DNA of 64,000 nt from the NCBI RefSeq assembly GCF_000738005.1, contig NZ_JHAL01000002.1:1486634-1550633 (forward strand), in the 5' to 3' direction. Origin of the DNA: Bifidobacterium crudilactis (GTDB lineage: Bacteria > Actinomycetota > Actinomycetes > Actinomycetales > Bifidobacteriaceae). A program made the translations under genes and the position numbers. Under the pieces are notes generated by a model. The model saw only the letters and a list, made by a program, of their open reading frames with translations. It had not been told where the DNA came from and did not search any database. This document shows positions 7,162 through 17,007 of this stretch, in pieces; the stretch's first letter is position 1; each line of letters opens with the position of its first letter.

Positions 7162-9852
7162 CTATCTACGCTCGGACTTCATGTTCTCGCGCCGACGAAG
7201 GAGCAGAGTCGCGCAGCCGACAAGCATCAACAGCACCACACCACCTGCTATCGGGGCAACCGATGCTCCGGTGGTAGCAAGATGCGTCGAGGGGACGCTG
7301 GGCTGTCCTGGCGTTCCCGGTTTGCCCGGTGCCGCCGGGGTCGTCGGAGTCGCTGGTGTCGGAGGGACCACCACCTTGGTCTGCGTGGTGCAGTCCGGGT
7401 TGGTGGTCTGGTTTTCCGTCGTGCAATTCGGGGTTGGCGGATCAACGCCCTCCGGTGGTACACCCGTCCCCGAAACGACATTCACCAGGGTGGTGCCATC
7501 CGTGGCATGCTCCGAAACCACAACCTTGTATACCAGGTCAACCGATTGTCCTGCTCCCAGAGTTCCCTCCCACTTGAGCGAGGACCCTTCGATTTGAGCA
7601 GTACCGGCAGCCTTGCCATCGATTGTCGATCGCAGGGAACCCTGGACGTACGTGGAGTTGCTCAGCACCTTGGAAAGGTCGTCGACAACCGTCACGGGTT
7701 TCAATTCCACATTGCCTGTATTGCTTGCCGTAACCGTGTAGGTGACGGTGGCACCCGGGGCGACCGTGGCTCCTGACTGAGGGTCTGAGGTCTTTTTGAT
7801 GACCAGGCCTGCACTCCCCTTGTCGTTTTCGATTTGGCCCAGCTCCGCCACCAGATGATCCGATGAAACCTCGAAGGTGATGGGTTTGGACTTTATCAGA
7901 TAGCCACTGGGAGCCTTGGTTTCCTCAAGAGAATACTTGCCCCATGCCAGTCCCGTGACCTTCAGCTTTCCTTCGGCGGGATCGGCATCATGGTCACCGT
8001 TATCGACGACGGTCTGCTTGCTCCCATCAGGAAGCGTCAGCTGCCATTGCGAACCGGCGATCAGAGCTTTCGTACCCGAGTCGTTCTTTGACCATTCGAC
8101 GGAACCAGGCTTCTGATTCGCGGTATTCGTCAGGGTTATCGCCGTGGTGACACCCTGGCAGCCGACTGTCAGCTTGTTCGACGAGAAGGTTGCCGCACCC
8201 CAAGAGACCGCATCCGTGTCGGCAGGTGTCTGTTCCGACAACGTCACCACGGCACCGGTGGGAATCTGGCCACTGGACACTGCGGAGCCGTCGCCTTTGA
8301 CCTGAAGCGTCCCCTCGGCTGCGGGGAAGCTCTCGGTGGTATCGGTCGGATTCGGACTTCCGTCAGCTGCACAGTACTGGTATTTTCCTGACTCGTATGA
8401 ATATTTCACGGTGTACGTCTGAGAATCGTTGACCGCCTGCGACGCCCCTCCGGTGACCTGCTTCTTCACGGAGAAATCGGCTGTGGTGTACAGCGGTATT
8501 GTCGCCGTTGATTCATTCGACTTCACGGTCGTGCCACCGTCATTGAAACCTTGCGCAATGGCAGTATTGTCGAAATGCCCGTTCTGGGCTTCCTCGGCGC
8601 TCAACGGCCCATACGTTCCGGTGCATGTCATGGAATCAGCAGGTTGAAGTCCACCCTCAGGTTCGGTACACGTGACGTTGTTATTACTGGGTTGACCGTT
8701 GATTTTCGCATCCGAAACCGAAATGTTCTTGAGCGTTTCCTGACCGGTGTTGGTCACCAGGAAGGAATATGGCACCGTATCTCCGGCGGCAAAGACGGTC
8801 TTGTCGGTTCCACCAAGGCTGCTGTTGTGGTTGACTGTCTTGACCAAACTCAACGCGTTCAGAGGGTTGACCGATTTAACGGCCACGGTGCGAATGAGAT
8901 GAGCCTCATGTCCGTATCCTGTGGAGGACGCGAAACCGAATTTCACGGTTGACGGGAGCTGAGTAGTCAGTTTGTACGTCGAAACGACAGCTCCGTTAAT
9001 CGACACGCTGACGGAAGGATACGGATCTGCATCAGTGGTAGGTGAAATCACCACGCGTACCAGCGAGCCGTTGTTGGCACCGGCCACTCCGGCTTCGGGG
9101 GCCGAGGTCTGTAAAGCATTGCTTGTTGACGTGTATGCACCGGCGTCGTTTTGCACCATGCAGTACCCTTCGGTGCCGTCTCCTGCACCTCGGAGCACCA
9201 CGCTGTTCGGAGTCCTGCTATGCTGAACACTCTTGCAAGAGGTACCCACATAAGGCTGCGCAGAATAATTGCCGTAGACATCAAGACCAAGGCCGAGTAC
9301 ACCATGAGCGATGCCGGGCTGCTGCTCGATGCTCGCATATCCTAGCGCACCTCCATACCCAGCGCCTGTCGGGCCCGCCTTTTGCAGCGTATACGAACCG
9401 TCGGTGAGGAAGAAGCCGATGCCATCCGCCGCTCCGATACCTGAATCTGATGTATGGAACTGGTATTGGTAAAAACTGATGTCCAACCCGGAACGAGAAG
9501 GAATCGCGCGATCAAAGAGCACGTCGCTGGCGGCTCCCTGTGAGTTATCGGTCATTTGCAGGAAGCCGTTGCTCTTCCCGCTCAGATAATCGGTATCAGT
9601 GGTCTTCGTGCATTTACCAAGATTGGATTTGCTGCCGTCCGTTGCAGGATCAGTGGCGGACGTCAGGCACGCGCCTCCCAAGGCAATCCATCTGGAGTCA
9701 TTGACGCTTGAACCGGTGAAGTCCTCGGTCACCAAGGTCGAGCCCAGTTGATCGTCGGCCTTCGCCGAGGTCACCCAGGTTACGCATGTGGCAAACAATA
9801 CCGCAACAGAAATAAGCAGAGTTATGTATCGAAATAATCGTTGTTTTGTCAT
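7162..9852 (-). CDS. Sortase-anchored lectin-like/pilin-type adhesin
   Basis: Large surface protein of 896 residues. After a signal peptide (cleavage near SAKA-DD), residues about 35-320 form a bacterial L-type-lectin-like jelly-roll domain (EDFTGSSVNDSRW, GIGAADGIGFFLTDG, LGLGLDVYGNYS). Then come a DUF11-like repeat (about 335-455), a DUF5979-like domain (about 455-575), a SpaA/Cna-B-like pilin domain (GSVEWSKNDSGTKALIAGSQW...YSLEETKAPSGY, about 580-685) and a second DUF11-like repeat (about 690-800). A Pro-rich wall spacer, the sortase signal LATTG, a membrane helix and an RRRENMKSERR tail follow. The SpaA-like domain has the Lys and Glu typical of isopeptide-stabilised folds. It probably binds host or plant glycans or a matrix; the ligand is unknown. 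The gene stands alone, without a pilus sortase. Confidence 0.85.
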   Translation of the reverse strand: MTKQRLFRYITLLISVAVLFATCVTWVTSAKADDQLGSTLVTEDFTGSSVNDSRWIALGGACLTSATDPATDGSKSNLGKCTKTTDTDYLSGKSNGFLQMTDNSQGAASDVLFDRAIPSRSGLDISFYQYQFHTSDSGIGAADGIGFFLTDGSYTLQKAGPTGAGYGGALGYASIEQQPGIAHGVLGLGLDVYGNYSAQPYVGTSCKSVQHSRTPNSVVLRGAGDGTEGYCMVQNDAGAYTSTSNALQTSAPEAGVAGANNGSLVRVVISPTTDADPYPSVSVSINGAVVSTYKLTTQLPSTVKFGFASSTGYGHEAHLIRTVAVKSVNPLNALSLVKTVNHNSSLGGTDKTVFAAGDTVPYSFLVTNTGQETLKNISVSDAKINGQPSNNNVTCTEPEGGLQPADSMTCTGTYGPLSAEEAQNGHFDNTAIAQGFNDGGTTVKSNESTATIPLYTTADFSVKKQVTGGASQAVNDSQTYTVKYSYESGKYQYCAADGSPNPTDTTESFPAAEGTLQVKGDGSAVSSGQIPTGAVVTLSEQTPADTDAVSWGAATFSSNKLTVGCQGVTTAITLTNTANQKPGSVEWSKNDSGTKALIAGSQWQLTLPDGSKQTVVDNGDHDADPAEGKLKVTGLAWGKYSLEETKAPSGYLIKSKPITFEVSSDHLVAELGQIENDKGSAGLVIKKTSDPQSGATVAPGATVTYTVTASNTGNVELKPVTVVDDLSKVLSNSTYVQGSLRSTIDGKAAGTAQIEGSSLKWEGTLGAGQSVDLVYKVVVSEHATDGTTLVNVVSGTGVPPEGVDPPTPNCTTENQTTNPDCTTQTKVVVPPTPATPTTPAAPGKPGTPGQPSVPSTHLATTGASVAPIAGGVVLLMLVGCATLLLRRRENMKSERR

Positions 9853-10261
9853 ATAGTTTTTCCCCCCTGCGAAAGACTAGCAAAGTTCGGCATTCAGCAC
9901 AATTTTTCGATACCGTCTTTCCGGACCACAATCTCGCATACTTTCAGGGGTCGCGACGCAATATTTGTCACTCATCGACATGAGCAATTTGCCGTCGCAC
10001 GCGGCGGATGCGCCGACCCCGTCACAGGTCGTTTCACCTGCAAGGCCCAAACCCAGGCGTTGAAGCCGGAACACTCCGTGCTGCACGAAGGCACCCGGGC
10101 GCCACGCTTTGCATCCATACGGAACGCCGTATCCCCTCAGCGTGTTTGTTAGAGCATTTGTTTGATATTGGTTATCATTACTGATTGTTGACGGATGATA
10201 TGGGGTCACCGCCAGCACGAACCATCCGATATCCACACTCATTGAAGAAGAGGGAGATTCC
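9853..10261. other. Divergent intergenic region between adhesin and S53 protease genes
   Basis: Both flanking genes diverge from here. The 9855-9960 part is moderately AT-rich and probably carries the adhesin promoter. The 10138-10190 part, with TTTGATATTGGTTATCATTA, probably carries the protease promoter. No gene or strong hairpin seen. Confidence 0.4.
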
Positions 10262-12130
10262 ATGCGCCTTTCGCGCTCCATCGCCGCCGGTTTGCTGTGC
10301 ATCGCAGCAACAGGCGCCCTGATAACCATGCAGGCGAATACTGCGGCACCGATAGCTCACAGCGGGCAAACAACAGAGCCTGCACACCTCGCACAGTCGA
10401 CCGCCCAATACACCGAATACGCCAAGCCCGTGAAACTGGCCGACGGCAGACTTCGTTTGAAAGGAACCGCGCCCGACTGGACATCCGCAGACAACACGGC
10501 AACGTCATCCACACGGGTGGCATCGGGCACAATCTCTGCGACGATACTGTTGAAACCCAACGCGGGACATGCACAACGACAAGCGCTGGAACAATGGCTT
10601 GGGGACTCTCAGCTGCAGATTACGCAACGGCATGATTTCATATCTGCCCTGAGCGTTTCAGGAACGCGAGCGGTATTCGGCAAGGCCTTCAGCACCACCT
10701 TCATCTCCACCGAAATCGACGGCCGCAGAGCTGTCGCTCCACGGACGGATCTCTCCATACCCGGAAATCTTTCGGCAGTCGAGACCGTCACAGGCCTGGT
10801 CGAAACGGATGCCGCAACACCGACGACCCTCTCCTCGCCCACGGAATCCACATCCTCCACCGTCAGCGACGACTGCGCAACGTATTGGGGCGAAAAGCTG
10901 ACCAAGGATTGGCCAGCCAATGTCATGGTGAAATACCGTTCGAACGCCCTGTGCGGGTACAGTCCTCAACAATTACGGTCGATTCATCAGCTTCCGGCAG
11001 CGGCTACGGGCAGCGGCACGACCATCGGCATCGTCGCCGCATACGACGACCCGACCGTGGAGGCGAATACCAATACCTACTTCGCCAAAGCAGGAGCCCA
11101 GGTGTTCAGGCCAGGCCAGTACGTCCACCATGCGCCCTCCTCACCCGATGAATCGCGCTGCGGCGGCTCGGCCGCCTGGACCACCGAACAGCATCTCGAC
11201 GTGCAGGCTGCACACGCCATCGCGCCCGATGCGAACATCGAATACTGGGGAGCAAATGACTGCTCGACCAACAGCCTCTACATGCGCATACTCGATGCCG
11301 TTGAGGCCACGAATACCCCTGACGTGATTTCCCTATCTTTCGGAGCACAGGAAGAACTGGATACCGCAGGCGACCGCTCACTGCTGAACCGCATCCTCGT
11401 CGAAGCGGCGTCCAGGGACATTTCGGTTTTCGCATCAACAGGGAATGACGGAGATTACAGTAATTCAGGAGACCACCAGGATGGAGCCGACGTCGCTTCC
11501 CCCGCTTCCAGCCCATATGTCACGGCGGTCGGAGGAACAAGCACCGGCCTGGATGCCAACGGCAACATCGAGGTCGAGGCAGGATGGGAGACCCAGACAC
11601 GTTTCGCCCACAACGGGGCCATCATTCCCCCGGGCTTTATCTACGGTGCGGGCGGCGGACAGTCCAAATACTATGCACGTCCGAGCTGGCAACAGGGACT
11701 TTCCACTTCGGGAAACGGACGTCTGCTGCCTGACGTGTCGTCACTGGCCGACCCGAACACAGGATTCACCGTCTATTCGCCATCGGACGGAACACCTACC
11801 TATGAATCGCACGGCGGGACCAGTCTGGCCACGCCGATGGTCGCAGCCACCGTCGATCTAGCAAAGGCTCAGAGCGGCACGAAAATCGGTTTGGCCGCGC
11901 CCTTCCTGTACAAACTCGCAGGTACCGCAGCCTTGCGTGATGTGAAACCCGCATCCGCAGCCACCTGGTATCGGCGAAGCGCCGTGACCGGCCAGCTATG
12001 GCTTGAGACCCTCTACATGTGGGACACCAAGCCCCAGAGCCTGCAATCCTCGGCCGGATGGGACCCCGTGACCGGCGTCGGAGTACCGAACGGCAGCGAA
12101 TTCCTCAAGAACTTCGGAGAACAACAATGA
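10262..12130 (+). CDS. Secreted S53 family serine-carboxyl protease (sedolisin/kumamolisin type)
   Basis: Extracellular endopeptidase of 622 residues. A signal peptide is followed by a pro-domain (about 50-180) and an S53 catalytic domain. The catalytic Glu and Asp are visible at 309 and 313 in TTEQHLDVQ, and the nucleophile is Ser521 in GGTSLATPM. FASTGNDGD probably supplies the oxyanion Asp. The domain ends in the WDPVTGVGVPN segment, which resembles the family's C-terminal calcium site. Enzymes of this family usually act at acid pH, which fits an acid-producing fermenter. AAGAGGGAG precedes the ATG. The stop overlaps the next gene's start as ATGA, so the protease and a wall-anchored protein are translated together. 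No membrane or wall anchor is present. Confidence 0.92.
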   Translation: MRLSRSIAAGLLCIAATGALITMQANTAAPIAHSGQTTEPAHLAQSTAQYTEYAKPVKLADGRLRLKGTAPDWTSADNTATSSTRVASGTISATILLKPNAGHAQRQALEQWLGDSQLQITQRHDFISALSVSGTRAVFGKAFSTTFISTEIDGRRAVAPRTDLSIPGNLSAVETVTGLVETDAATPTTLSSPTESTSSTVSDDCATYWGEKLTKDWPANVMVKYRSNALCGYSPQQLRSIHQLPAAATGSGTTIGIVAAYDDPTVEANTNTYFAKAGAQVFRPGQYVHHAPSSPDESRCGGSAAWTTEQHLDVQAAHAIAPDANIEYWGANDCSTNSLYMRILDAVEATNTPDVISLSFGAQEELDTAGDRSLLNRILVEAASRDISVFASTGNDGDYSNSGDHQDGADVASPASSPYVTAVGGTSTGLDANGNIEVEAGWETQTRFAHNGAIIPPGFIYGAGGGQSKYYARPSWQQGLSTSGNGRLLPDVSSLADPNTGFTVYSPSDGTPTYESHGGTSLATPMVAATVDLAKAQSGTKIGLAAPFLYKLAGTAALRDVKPASAATWYRRSAVTGQLWLETLYMWDTKPQSLQSSAGWDPVTGVGVPNGSEFLKNFGEQQ

Positions 12131-14139
12131 CACGTCATATACCGACTTCCATAATCACCAGACGCCTGGGGGCAGGCCTGTCCGCACTGGCCGTCCTGTG
12201 CGCCCTCGCCCTTCATATCGCACCGGAAAGAAGCGCCCAAGCGGCCGAAACGGCTGCGACCAGCGCCTACGGCGTCCGCATCCTCGACGCCGATGGAGAG
12301 GTCAGACAGAACGCCGCACCACTGAGCGAATGGTCCAGCGGCGCCACAGTGACCAACAGCCTCGATTCGACCGACGACTTCTTCAAACTGAACACTACGC
12401 AATCCCACCATCTGAGTTCACGGGCAGCTTCGGACGGCGCATCCGCATCCATCGAAAGCGGTAGTTATCAGCTACGAGACCGGCCGGATGTGGCATTCAC
12501 CGACCTGAAAGCCACATGCACCCGAGACGGCGGAACCGAGGTGTCCTTCGGCTCTCTCAGCGTAGACGGTAAGAACATCCTGAATCAGGACAAGCTCACC
12601 AACGGATACACCTACAACCTGCCGGATTCCGATAGATACGGCAGTACCACGCTGCATATCGCCGAGCGTGCGTCGGATGCCAACGGGCGGACCACGGCAA
12701 CGGCTCTGCGCATCGAGGGAGAGGCTGGCGCATCCGAAATTTGGCGCGTGCAGCTCGGCGTCGTGAGCTGCGCAGCCGCACCTGTGGTGCAGACACCTGC
12801 GGCGGCATCGGGAATAACCGTGACTGCACAGGACGGCACGCCCATCATCGACCAGCAGCCCCGCATCGACACCACCGGTTCAGTATCCTCGGATACGGTC
12901 GAGTCCAAAGAACATCACATCACCGCGAGCAACATCAGCGTTAAGCGGTCCGACGACGGCAGCGCACATGTGTCTCTGGACTCCTTCGAGCAGGTACCCG
13001 ACACCTCGGATATCGGCATGTACATGTGGAGCGCCCTGAGAGTATACGGGCTGTCCTTGGATGTAAAGTCCGACGGGTCATCCAGCGTATCCTTCGCCGG
13101 AGGCACCTCAGGTGTTTTCGTCAACGGAGTATGGATCAACAGCGGAACCGACCTGTATACGGGAATGGATGCGAACGGCAACGCCCGAGTGCATGTGTAT
13201 TTCAACGAACGCATCACCAATGCAGACGGCAGCATCACCATCAACGCCCTTCGATACCAGGATCTCACCGGAGCATATCCTTCCGTGATACTCGGGCAAA
13301 CACGGTGGTCACCCGCCAAAACACCCGTCGACCCGGAGCCCAATCCGACACCGGACCCTTCGGACGACAACTCGAACAAAACAGGCACACTTCCGGCGTT
13401 GTACGCCTATGGCGCATACGCGCAGGGTCCCTCGTCCCTCGGACCGGTAGCGGCCTCAGGGCCCAAGGGCAATGATGCAAAGCTTCCTGCAGCGGCAAAC
13501 GCCGATGACGCATCGGACGGTTACGCGGGGCAGATATCGGCAAGCGCGCTGACTTCATCGGTAACAACCGAACGGTATACGGCCACAGTGGGAAGTCTGA
13601 CCCTCTACCCCGGTTCATCGCTTGAGACGACGCTGAAAGACATAGCCGTTTCGGTGGGTAGCGACGGCGCCGTCACGATGACGACGGCAGGAGGCACTGT
13701 TGCGGGAACGAGCATTCCGGCAGGAGAGGTGGCGGCGAATACGCGTATCTCGATTCCGGGACGGAGCACGACCATCACCCTGAACGCGCAGGACGTCGAC
13801 AACGGCAAGCTCAAGACCGTCAGCGGAGTGTACGTCAACGACGCCAAGGGCCTTGCATCCGAGGTGAGGGCTGCCGTCATATCCGCGAGCGCGCCGGCCG
13901 AATCCCCTGCATCTCCGAAGGAGCAACCTGAATCGTCGCCGGAGTCACACGCAGGGCACGCACTCGGTTCAGGCGCCATCTCCGCGACATCACAGAACGC
14001 TTCCGATTCCGCGTCCGCTCAACCGCGTCATCTGGCTTCAACCGGATCGCAGATCCTGTGGCTTTCCGTATCTGCCGCGATGTTGCTGGTCTCGGCCATC
14101 TGTGTCTCGCTGGTGCATTCACGCATGCGTCAGCGGTGA
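12127..14139 (+). CDS. Sortase-anchored choice-of-anchor-P-like surface protein
   Basis: Surface protein of 670 residues with no enzymatic motif I recognise. After a signal peptide (to about AQAAE), three related modules follow: SAYGVRILDADG... (about 45-215), ASGITVTAQDG... (about 220-395) and ALYAYGAYAQG... (about 420-580). Each runs through beta-rich sequence and the first and third begin like choice-of-anchor-P domains. The tail has a Ser/Pro/Glu stretch, LASTG, a membrane helix and RMRQR. The start at 12127 overlaps the protease stop, and a signal peptide begins there; the frame is also open upstream inside the protease. The coupling suggests that the two products are needed in fixed ratio, for example as substrate, receptor or inhibitor of the protease. 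That is inference. Confidence 0.78.
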   Translation: MTRHIPTSIITRRLGAGLSALAVLCALALHIAPERSAQAAETAATSAYGVRILDADGEVRQNAAPLSEWSSGATVTNSLDSTDDFFKLNTTQSHHLSSRAASDGASASIESGSYQLRDRPDVAFTDLKATCTRDGGTEVSFGSLSVDGKNILNQDKLTNGYTYNLPDSDRYGSTTLHIAERASDANGRTTATALRIEGEAGASEIWRVQLGVVSCAAAPVVQTPAAASGITVTAQDGTPIIDQQPRIDTTGSVSSDTVESKEHHITASNISVKRSDDGSAHVSLDSFEQVPDTSDIGMYMWSALRVYGLSLDVKSDGSSSVSFAGGTSGVFVNGVWINSGTDLYTGMDANGNARVHVYFNERITNADGSITINALRYQDLTGAYPSVILGQTRWSPAKTPVDPEPNPTPDPSDDNSNKTGTLPALYAYGAYAQGPSSLGPVAASGPKGNDAKLPAAANADDASDGYAGQISASALTSSVTTERYTATVGSLTLYPGSSLETTLKDIAVSVGSDGAVTMTTAGGTVAGTSIPAGEVAANTRISIPGRSTTITLNAQDVDNGKLKTVSGVYVNDAKGLASEVRAAVISASAPAESPASPKEQPESSPESHAGHALGSGAISATSQNASDSASAQPRHLASTGSQILWLSVSAAMLLVSAICVSLVHSRMRQR

Positions 14140-14249
14140 TTCACCACCGTATCGGGGCATCGTGTCAACACCGCGACGCCCCGATGCCGTTTCGAAATCA
14201 GCCGCAGGATACGCCCCGCCGCGCAGGAACGCAGTGTGCACCGAAGCCT

Positions 14250-16079
14250 CTAAGCGAAGTAGAAGTTATGGAAGTCGTATTGGTAGACCCTGTAGATGAT
14301 GTTCTTGCGCAGCGTCATCTTCCACTGACTGATGAGCGTTCCGTCACCGTCGTACACGCCGAAGACCCCCGGCACTCCGGAATCCATGAGGATGGTGCCG
14401 TTCGACAGCTCCTGGGCGCTGCTGACGATTGGAGAATAGGGCACGTTGAATGAGGACACCAGTTTGTAGCTCTTGGTGTTTTCGTCGACCAGATAACGTT
14501 GATACCGCGAATTACCGCTGCTGGCGTAGGTGGTGTTGACGCCATCGGTATTGGCCGCCCAATCGTAGTCGGGTCTGGTGTTGCTCACACCGTAGTTGTT
14601 GTCGAACATATACAGGTAGTACTGGCCGGAAGGCAGGCTCGAATCCGCCTCGTAGGTCACCGTGTGCTGTCCGCCGGCATTCGGGAAGCTTCCGTCCTGA
14701 GTGAGCAGATACTTGGCGAAGTCGGTGTCTTTCCAGAAATTCTTCTCACCGATCATGTAATCGATGGAGGGATTCGATTCGATGTCGTTCAACTTGATGA
14801 TCGTCGAGGTTTCACGAGAGCTGAGGATGGCGCTGCCATCGTCGAGAATCTGTATCGTGTTCAGGTGCAGCCAGTCCTTCTTGACGTCGGAGGTGTCGGG
14901 GTCGAAACTGCTGCTGGTACTGTCCGTGGTCTTCGACGACGAGCCCATTGACGCGACTTCTGTCGTCTGCTCGTACGAGGCATACAGCTTGCTCATGTCG
15001 ACCAGCGTGCTGACCTTCCCGGAATCGGCGTCGATGCCGATGATCGCATCCTGTATGGTGTCCTTTCTGACATCGGTCGCCAGCACGATCAGATTGCCAT
15101 CCGCATCCATGCCGTAGTCGTGGTGAAGGATGTAGTTGCTTCCCGTGTTGTACCACTTCACGATTCTGCCCAGGCTGTTCATCCCGACGATATCGCGGGT
15201 GGAGACGCTGAAATACATGATGCTGTCGCGGAATAGCAAACGGTGGCTTCTGTAGAACAGAATCGGTATCTCGCCACGTATCACGCCGTGTACGTCGTAG
15301 TAGTACATGAAGTCCTGATCGTCGCTGTCATTGCCGAGTATCGCATACAGTCCGTTGCCCAGATTCTGGGAGGTGTTGTTTTTGGTGCTGGTCAGCTGCA
15401 CCTCCACATCGCTCAGCAGCTTCGCGCCCTTGTGCTCTATGCTTCGTGTGGTTTGCTTGCCGTTTTTCGCGGTCATGGTGAAGGTGATGGTATTGGTCAC
15501 TCCAGGAATCAGACCGAGCGCCTGGAACTCATGAGTGGTCGTGTACTCGTCGCCCTTGTCGGGGGTGGCGGTGAAATCCGCGTAATCGGTCCCTTGCGCC
15601 GAAACCGTGTATGACAGTTTCACCGCATCGGTGGTGGTGAAATACACATACAGTCCGGTCGTGTTGGTGCCGTAGGGATTGTTCTTGACGAAGATGCTGT
15701 CCTCGTCATGCGAGCTGTTGTCTCGTTCCTTCTGCAGATTCTCCGCGGCCTGCGTCTGGTAGCTTTTGGTGTAGACCTGCTCTATCTGCGCAGTCAGTCT
15801 GTTCTGCCTTGCCGACTCTATCGCCGCCGCAAAACGGTCCTGGGATGCGATGACCACACCGGTGACGATGAGCAGCGTCAGCACCGCCAAGGACAATCTT
15901 CCGGCCCTTCCACGAAGAATTCTGAACCAAGGCGAGGCTTCGGCAGCCTCGTTTGTGGTCTGATTCGTCGTTGCCGGGTTGTCGACGGGCGGCGCGTCAT
16001 GCCCCGACGAATCCGCAGTAACATGTTCTGTCACGCCGTTCCGGTCTTCCGTGCTGTGTCGGTCTGTCTTCTTCGGCAT
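14250..16079 (-). CDS. Membrane-anchored aryl-sulfate sulfotransferase (AssT family)
   Basis: Predicted extracytoplasmic enzyme of 609 residues that moves sulfate between phenolic compounds without PAPS. An N-terminal cytoplasmic stretch and one membrane helix (GRLSLAVLTLLIVTGVVIAS) precede an Ig-like N-terminal domain and a beta-propeller. By eye, the catalytic residues of E. coli AssT have counterparts: His in ILHHDYGMDADGN, His in DWLHLNTIQ, Arg in SSRETSTIIKL, and the sulfate-accepting His in GGQHTVTYE. The ATG at 16079 has AGGA five bases upstream; an open frame continues upstream to 16385 but overlaps the acetyltransferase gene and looks non-coding. Such an enzyme could modify plant or host phenolics at the cell surface. 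The physiological donor and acceptor are unknown. Confidence 0.82.
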   Translation of the reverse strand: MPKKTDRHSTEDRNGVTEHVTADSSGHDAPPVDNPATTNQTTNEAAEASPWFRILRGRAGRLSLAVLTLLIVTGVVIASQDRFAAAIESARQNRLTAQIEQVYTKSYQTQAAENLQKERDNSSHDEDSIFVKNNPYGTNTTGLYVYFTTTDAVKLSYTVSAQGTDYADFTATPDKGDEYTTTHEFQALGLIPGVTNTITFTMTAKNGKQTTRSIEHKGAKLLSDVEVQLTSTKNNTSQNLGNGLYAILGNDSDDQDFMYYYDVHGVIRGEIPILFYRSHRLLFRDSIMYFSVSTRDIVGMNSLGRIVKWYNTGSNYILHHDYGMDADGNLIVLATDVRKDTIQDAIIGIDADSGKVSTLVDMSKLYASYEQTTEVASMGSSSKTTDSTSSSFDPDTSDVKKDWLHLNTIQILDDGSAILSSRETSTIIKLNDIESNPSIDYMIGEKNFWKDTDFAKYLLTQDGSFPNAGGQHTVTYEADSSLPSGQYYLYMFDNNYGVSNTRPDYDWAANTDGVNTTYASSGNSRYQRYLVDENTKSYKLVSSFNVPYSPIVSSAQELSNGTILMDSGVPGVFGVYDGDGTLISQWKMTLRKNIIYRVYQYDFHNFYFA

Positions 16080-16287
16080 ATCCTGAGGTCTCCCGTGTCC
16101 ACGTGCCGCGAATCGAAACGGTATTGCCGACAGGCATCTTCGATAGGCGTTATCAAGTGTTATGGGAGTCAGCCTAGGTGTATTGGCGAAAAGGCTTCGG
16201 GGAAAAGTCTGAAAAACCGGTGCAAAGCAGCTTGGAGGTCGACGAGAGCGCTGCGGGCGGACAAGTTCAGCCGAGCACGCAACGACA

Positions 16288-16797
16288 TCAGTCCATGACG
16301 AGGCTTTTGACGAAGAACCGATCCATGGTGGTGTGCTGGGCATTGCCGAGCGGTCCGTCGATCTCCTGGAAGCCTTCGCGTTCATAGACGTGCATGGCGG
16401 CTTTCAGCAGATGATGCGTTTCGAGGTACAGCGTGGTGAACCCATCGTTTTTCGCAGCCGCGGCAACATGCCGAATCAGCTCATAGGATGCGCCGGAGCC
16501 TCTGGACTCCTCGCTGACATAGAGCTTCTGCAACTCGGCGACGCCGACCGCACTGCCCTCGCCATTGTCGGCATTGGTGTCAACCGGGGCGTATCCGGCG
16601 CCGCCGACGACGCGGCCGCTGTCATCAATGACCACGAAATATTCCGATCCGGGCGATGCGTAGAAGGCCGAAAGACTGTTGAGCTGAGGATCGAAATAGG
16701 CTGTTCCGGGCACATCCAATCCGAACGCCGCCAAGCTTTCACGGATAATCCTCCGCATCACGGCATCGTCCTGGGCTCTGATTGTTCTGATTCGCAT
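16288..16797 (-). CDS. GNAT-family N-acetyltransferase
   Basis: Acetyl-CoA-dependent transferase of 169 residues. The acetyl-CoA-binding motif A is LQKLYVSEESRGSGASYELI, in which RGSGAS stands for the Q/RxxGxG/A loop. The C-terminal YLETHHLLKAAMHVYEREGF segment is typical of the fold. GGGGGAA precedes a GTG-ATG pair; the ATG at 16797 is spaced better. The substrate, a small molecule or a protein N-terminus, cannot be told from sequence. The sulfotransferase follows 208 bp downstream on the same strand. Confidence 0.88.
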   Translation of the reverse strand: MRIRTIRAQDDAVMRRIIRESLAAFGLDVPGTAYFDPQLNSLSAFYASPGSEYFVVIDDSGRVVGGAGYAPVDTNADNGEGSAVGVAELQKLYVSEESRGSGASYELIRHVAAAAKNDGFTTLYLETHHLLKAAMHVYEREGFQEIDGPLGNAQHTTMDRFFVKSLVMD

Positions 16798-17007
16798 CAC
16801 TTCCCCCTCACCAGGCCGTAGCGTTCCCCTGCTGCTCCGATACCTATGCTTACCAAGCCTTCAGTTCCCAAGCTATCAGTTACCAAGCGTCAGCGCACGG
16901 TGCTTTATCAATCATTGGAATCGTTCCGGCGCGATGATTCGGCAGAACGAGGAACCATGCGCCCCGTGGTATCTTGAAATCACATACGCCTATTGCCAGG
17001 AGGCACC

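Noticed and set aside
15708-16298. Long plus-strand frame opposite the sulfotransferase gene
   Set aside because: It is the shadow of a GC-biased gene; its residues are Arg/Ser-rich with no recognisable motif, and the minus-strand protein has clear family motifs.
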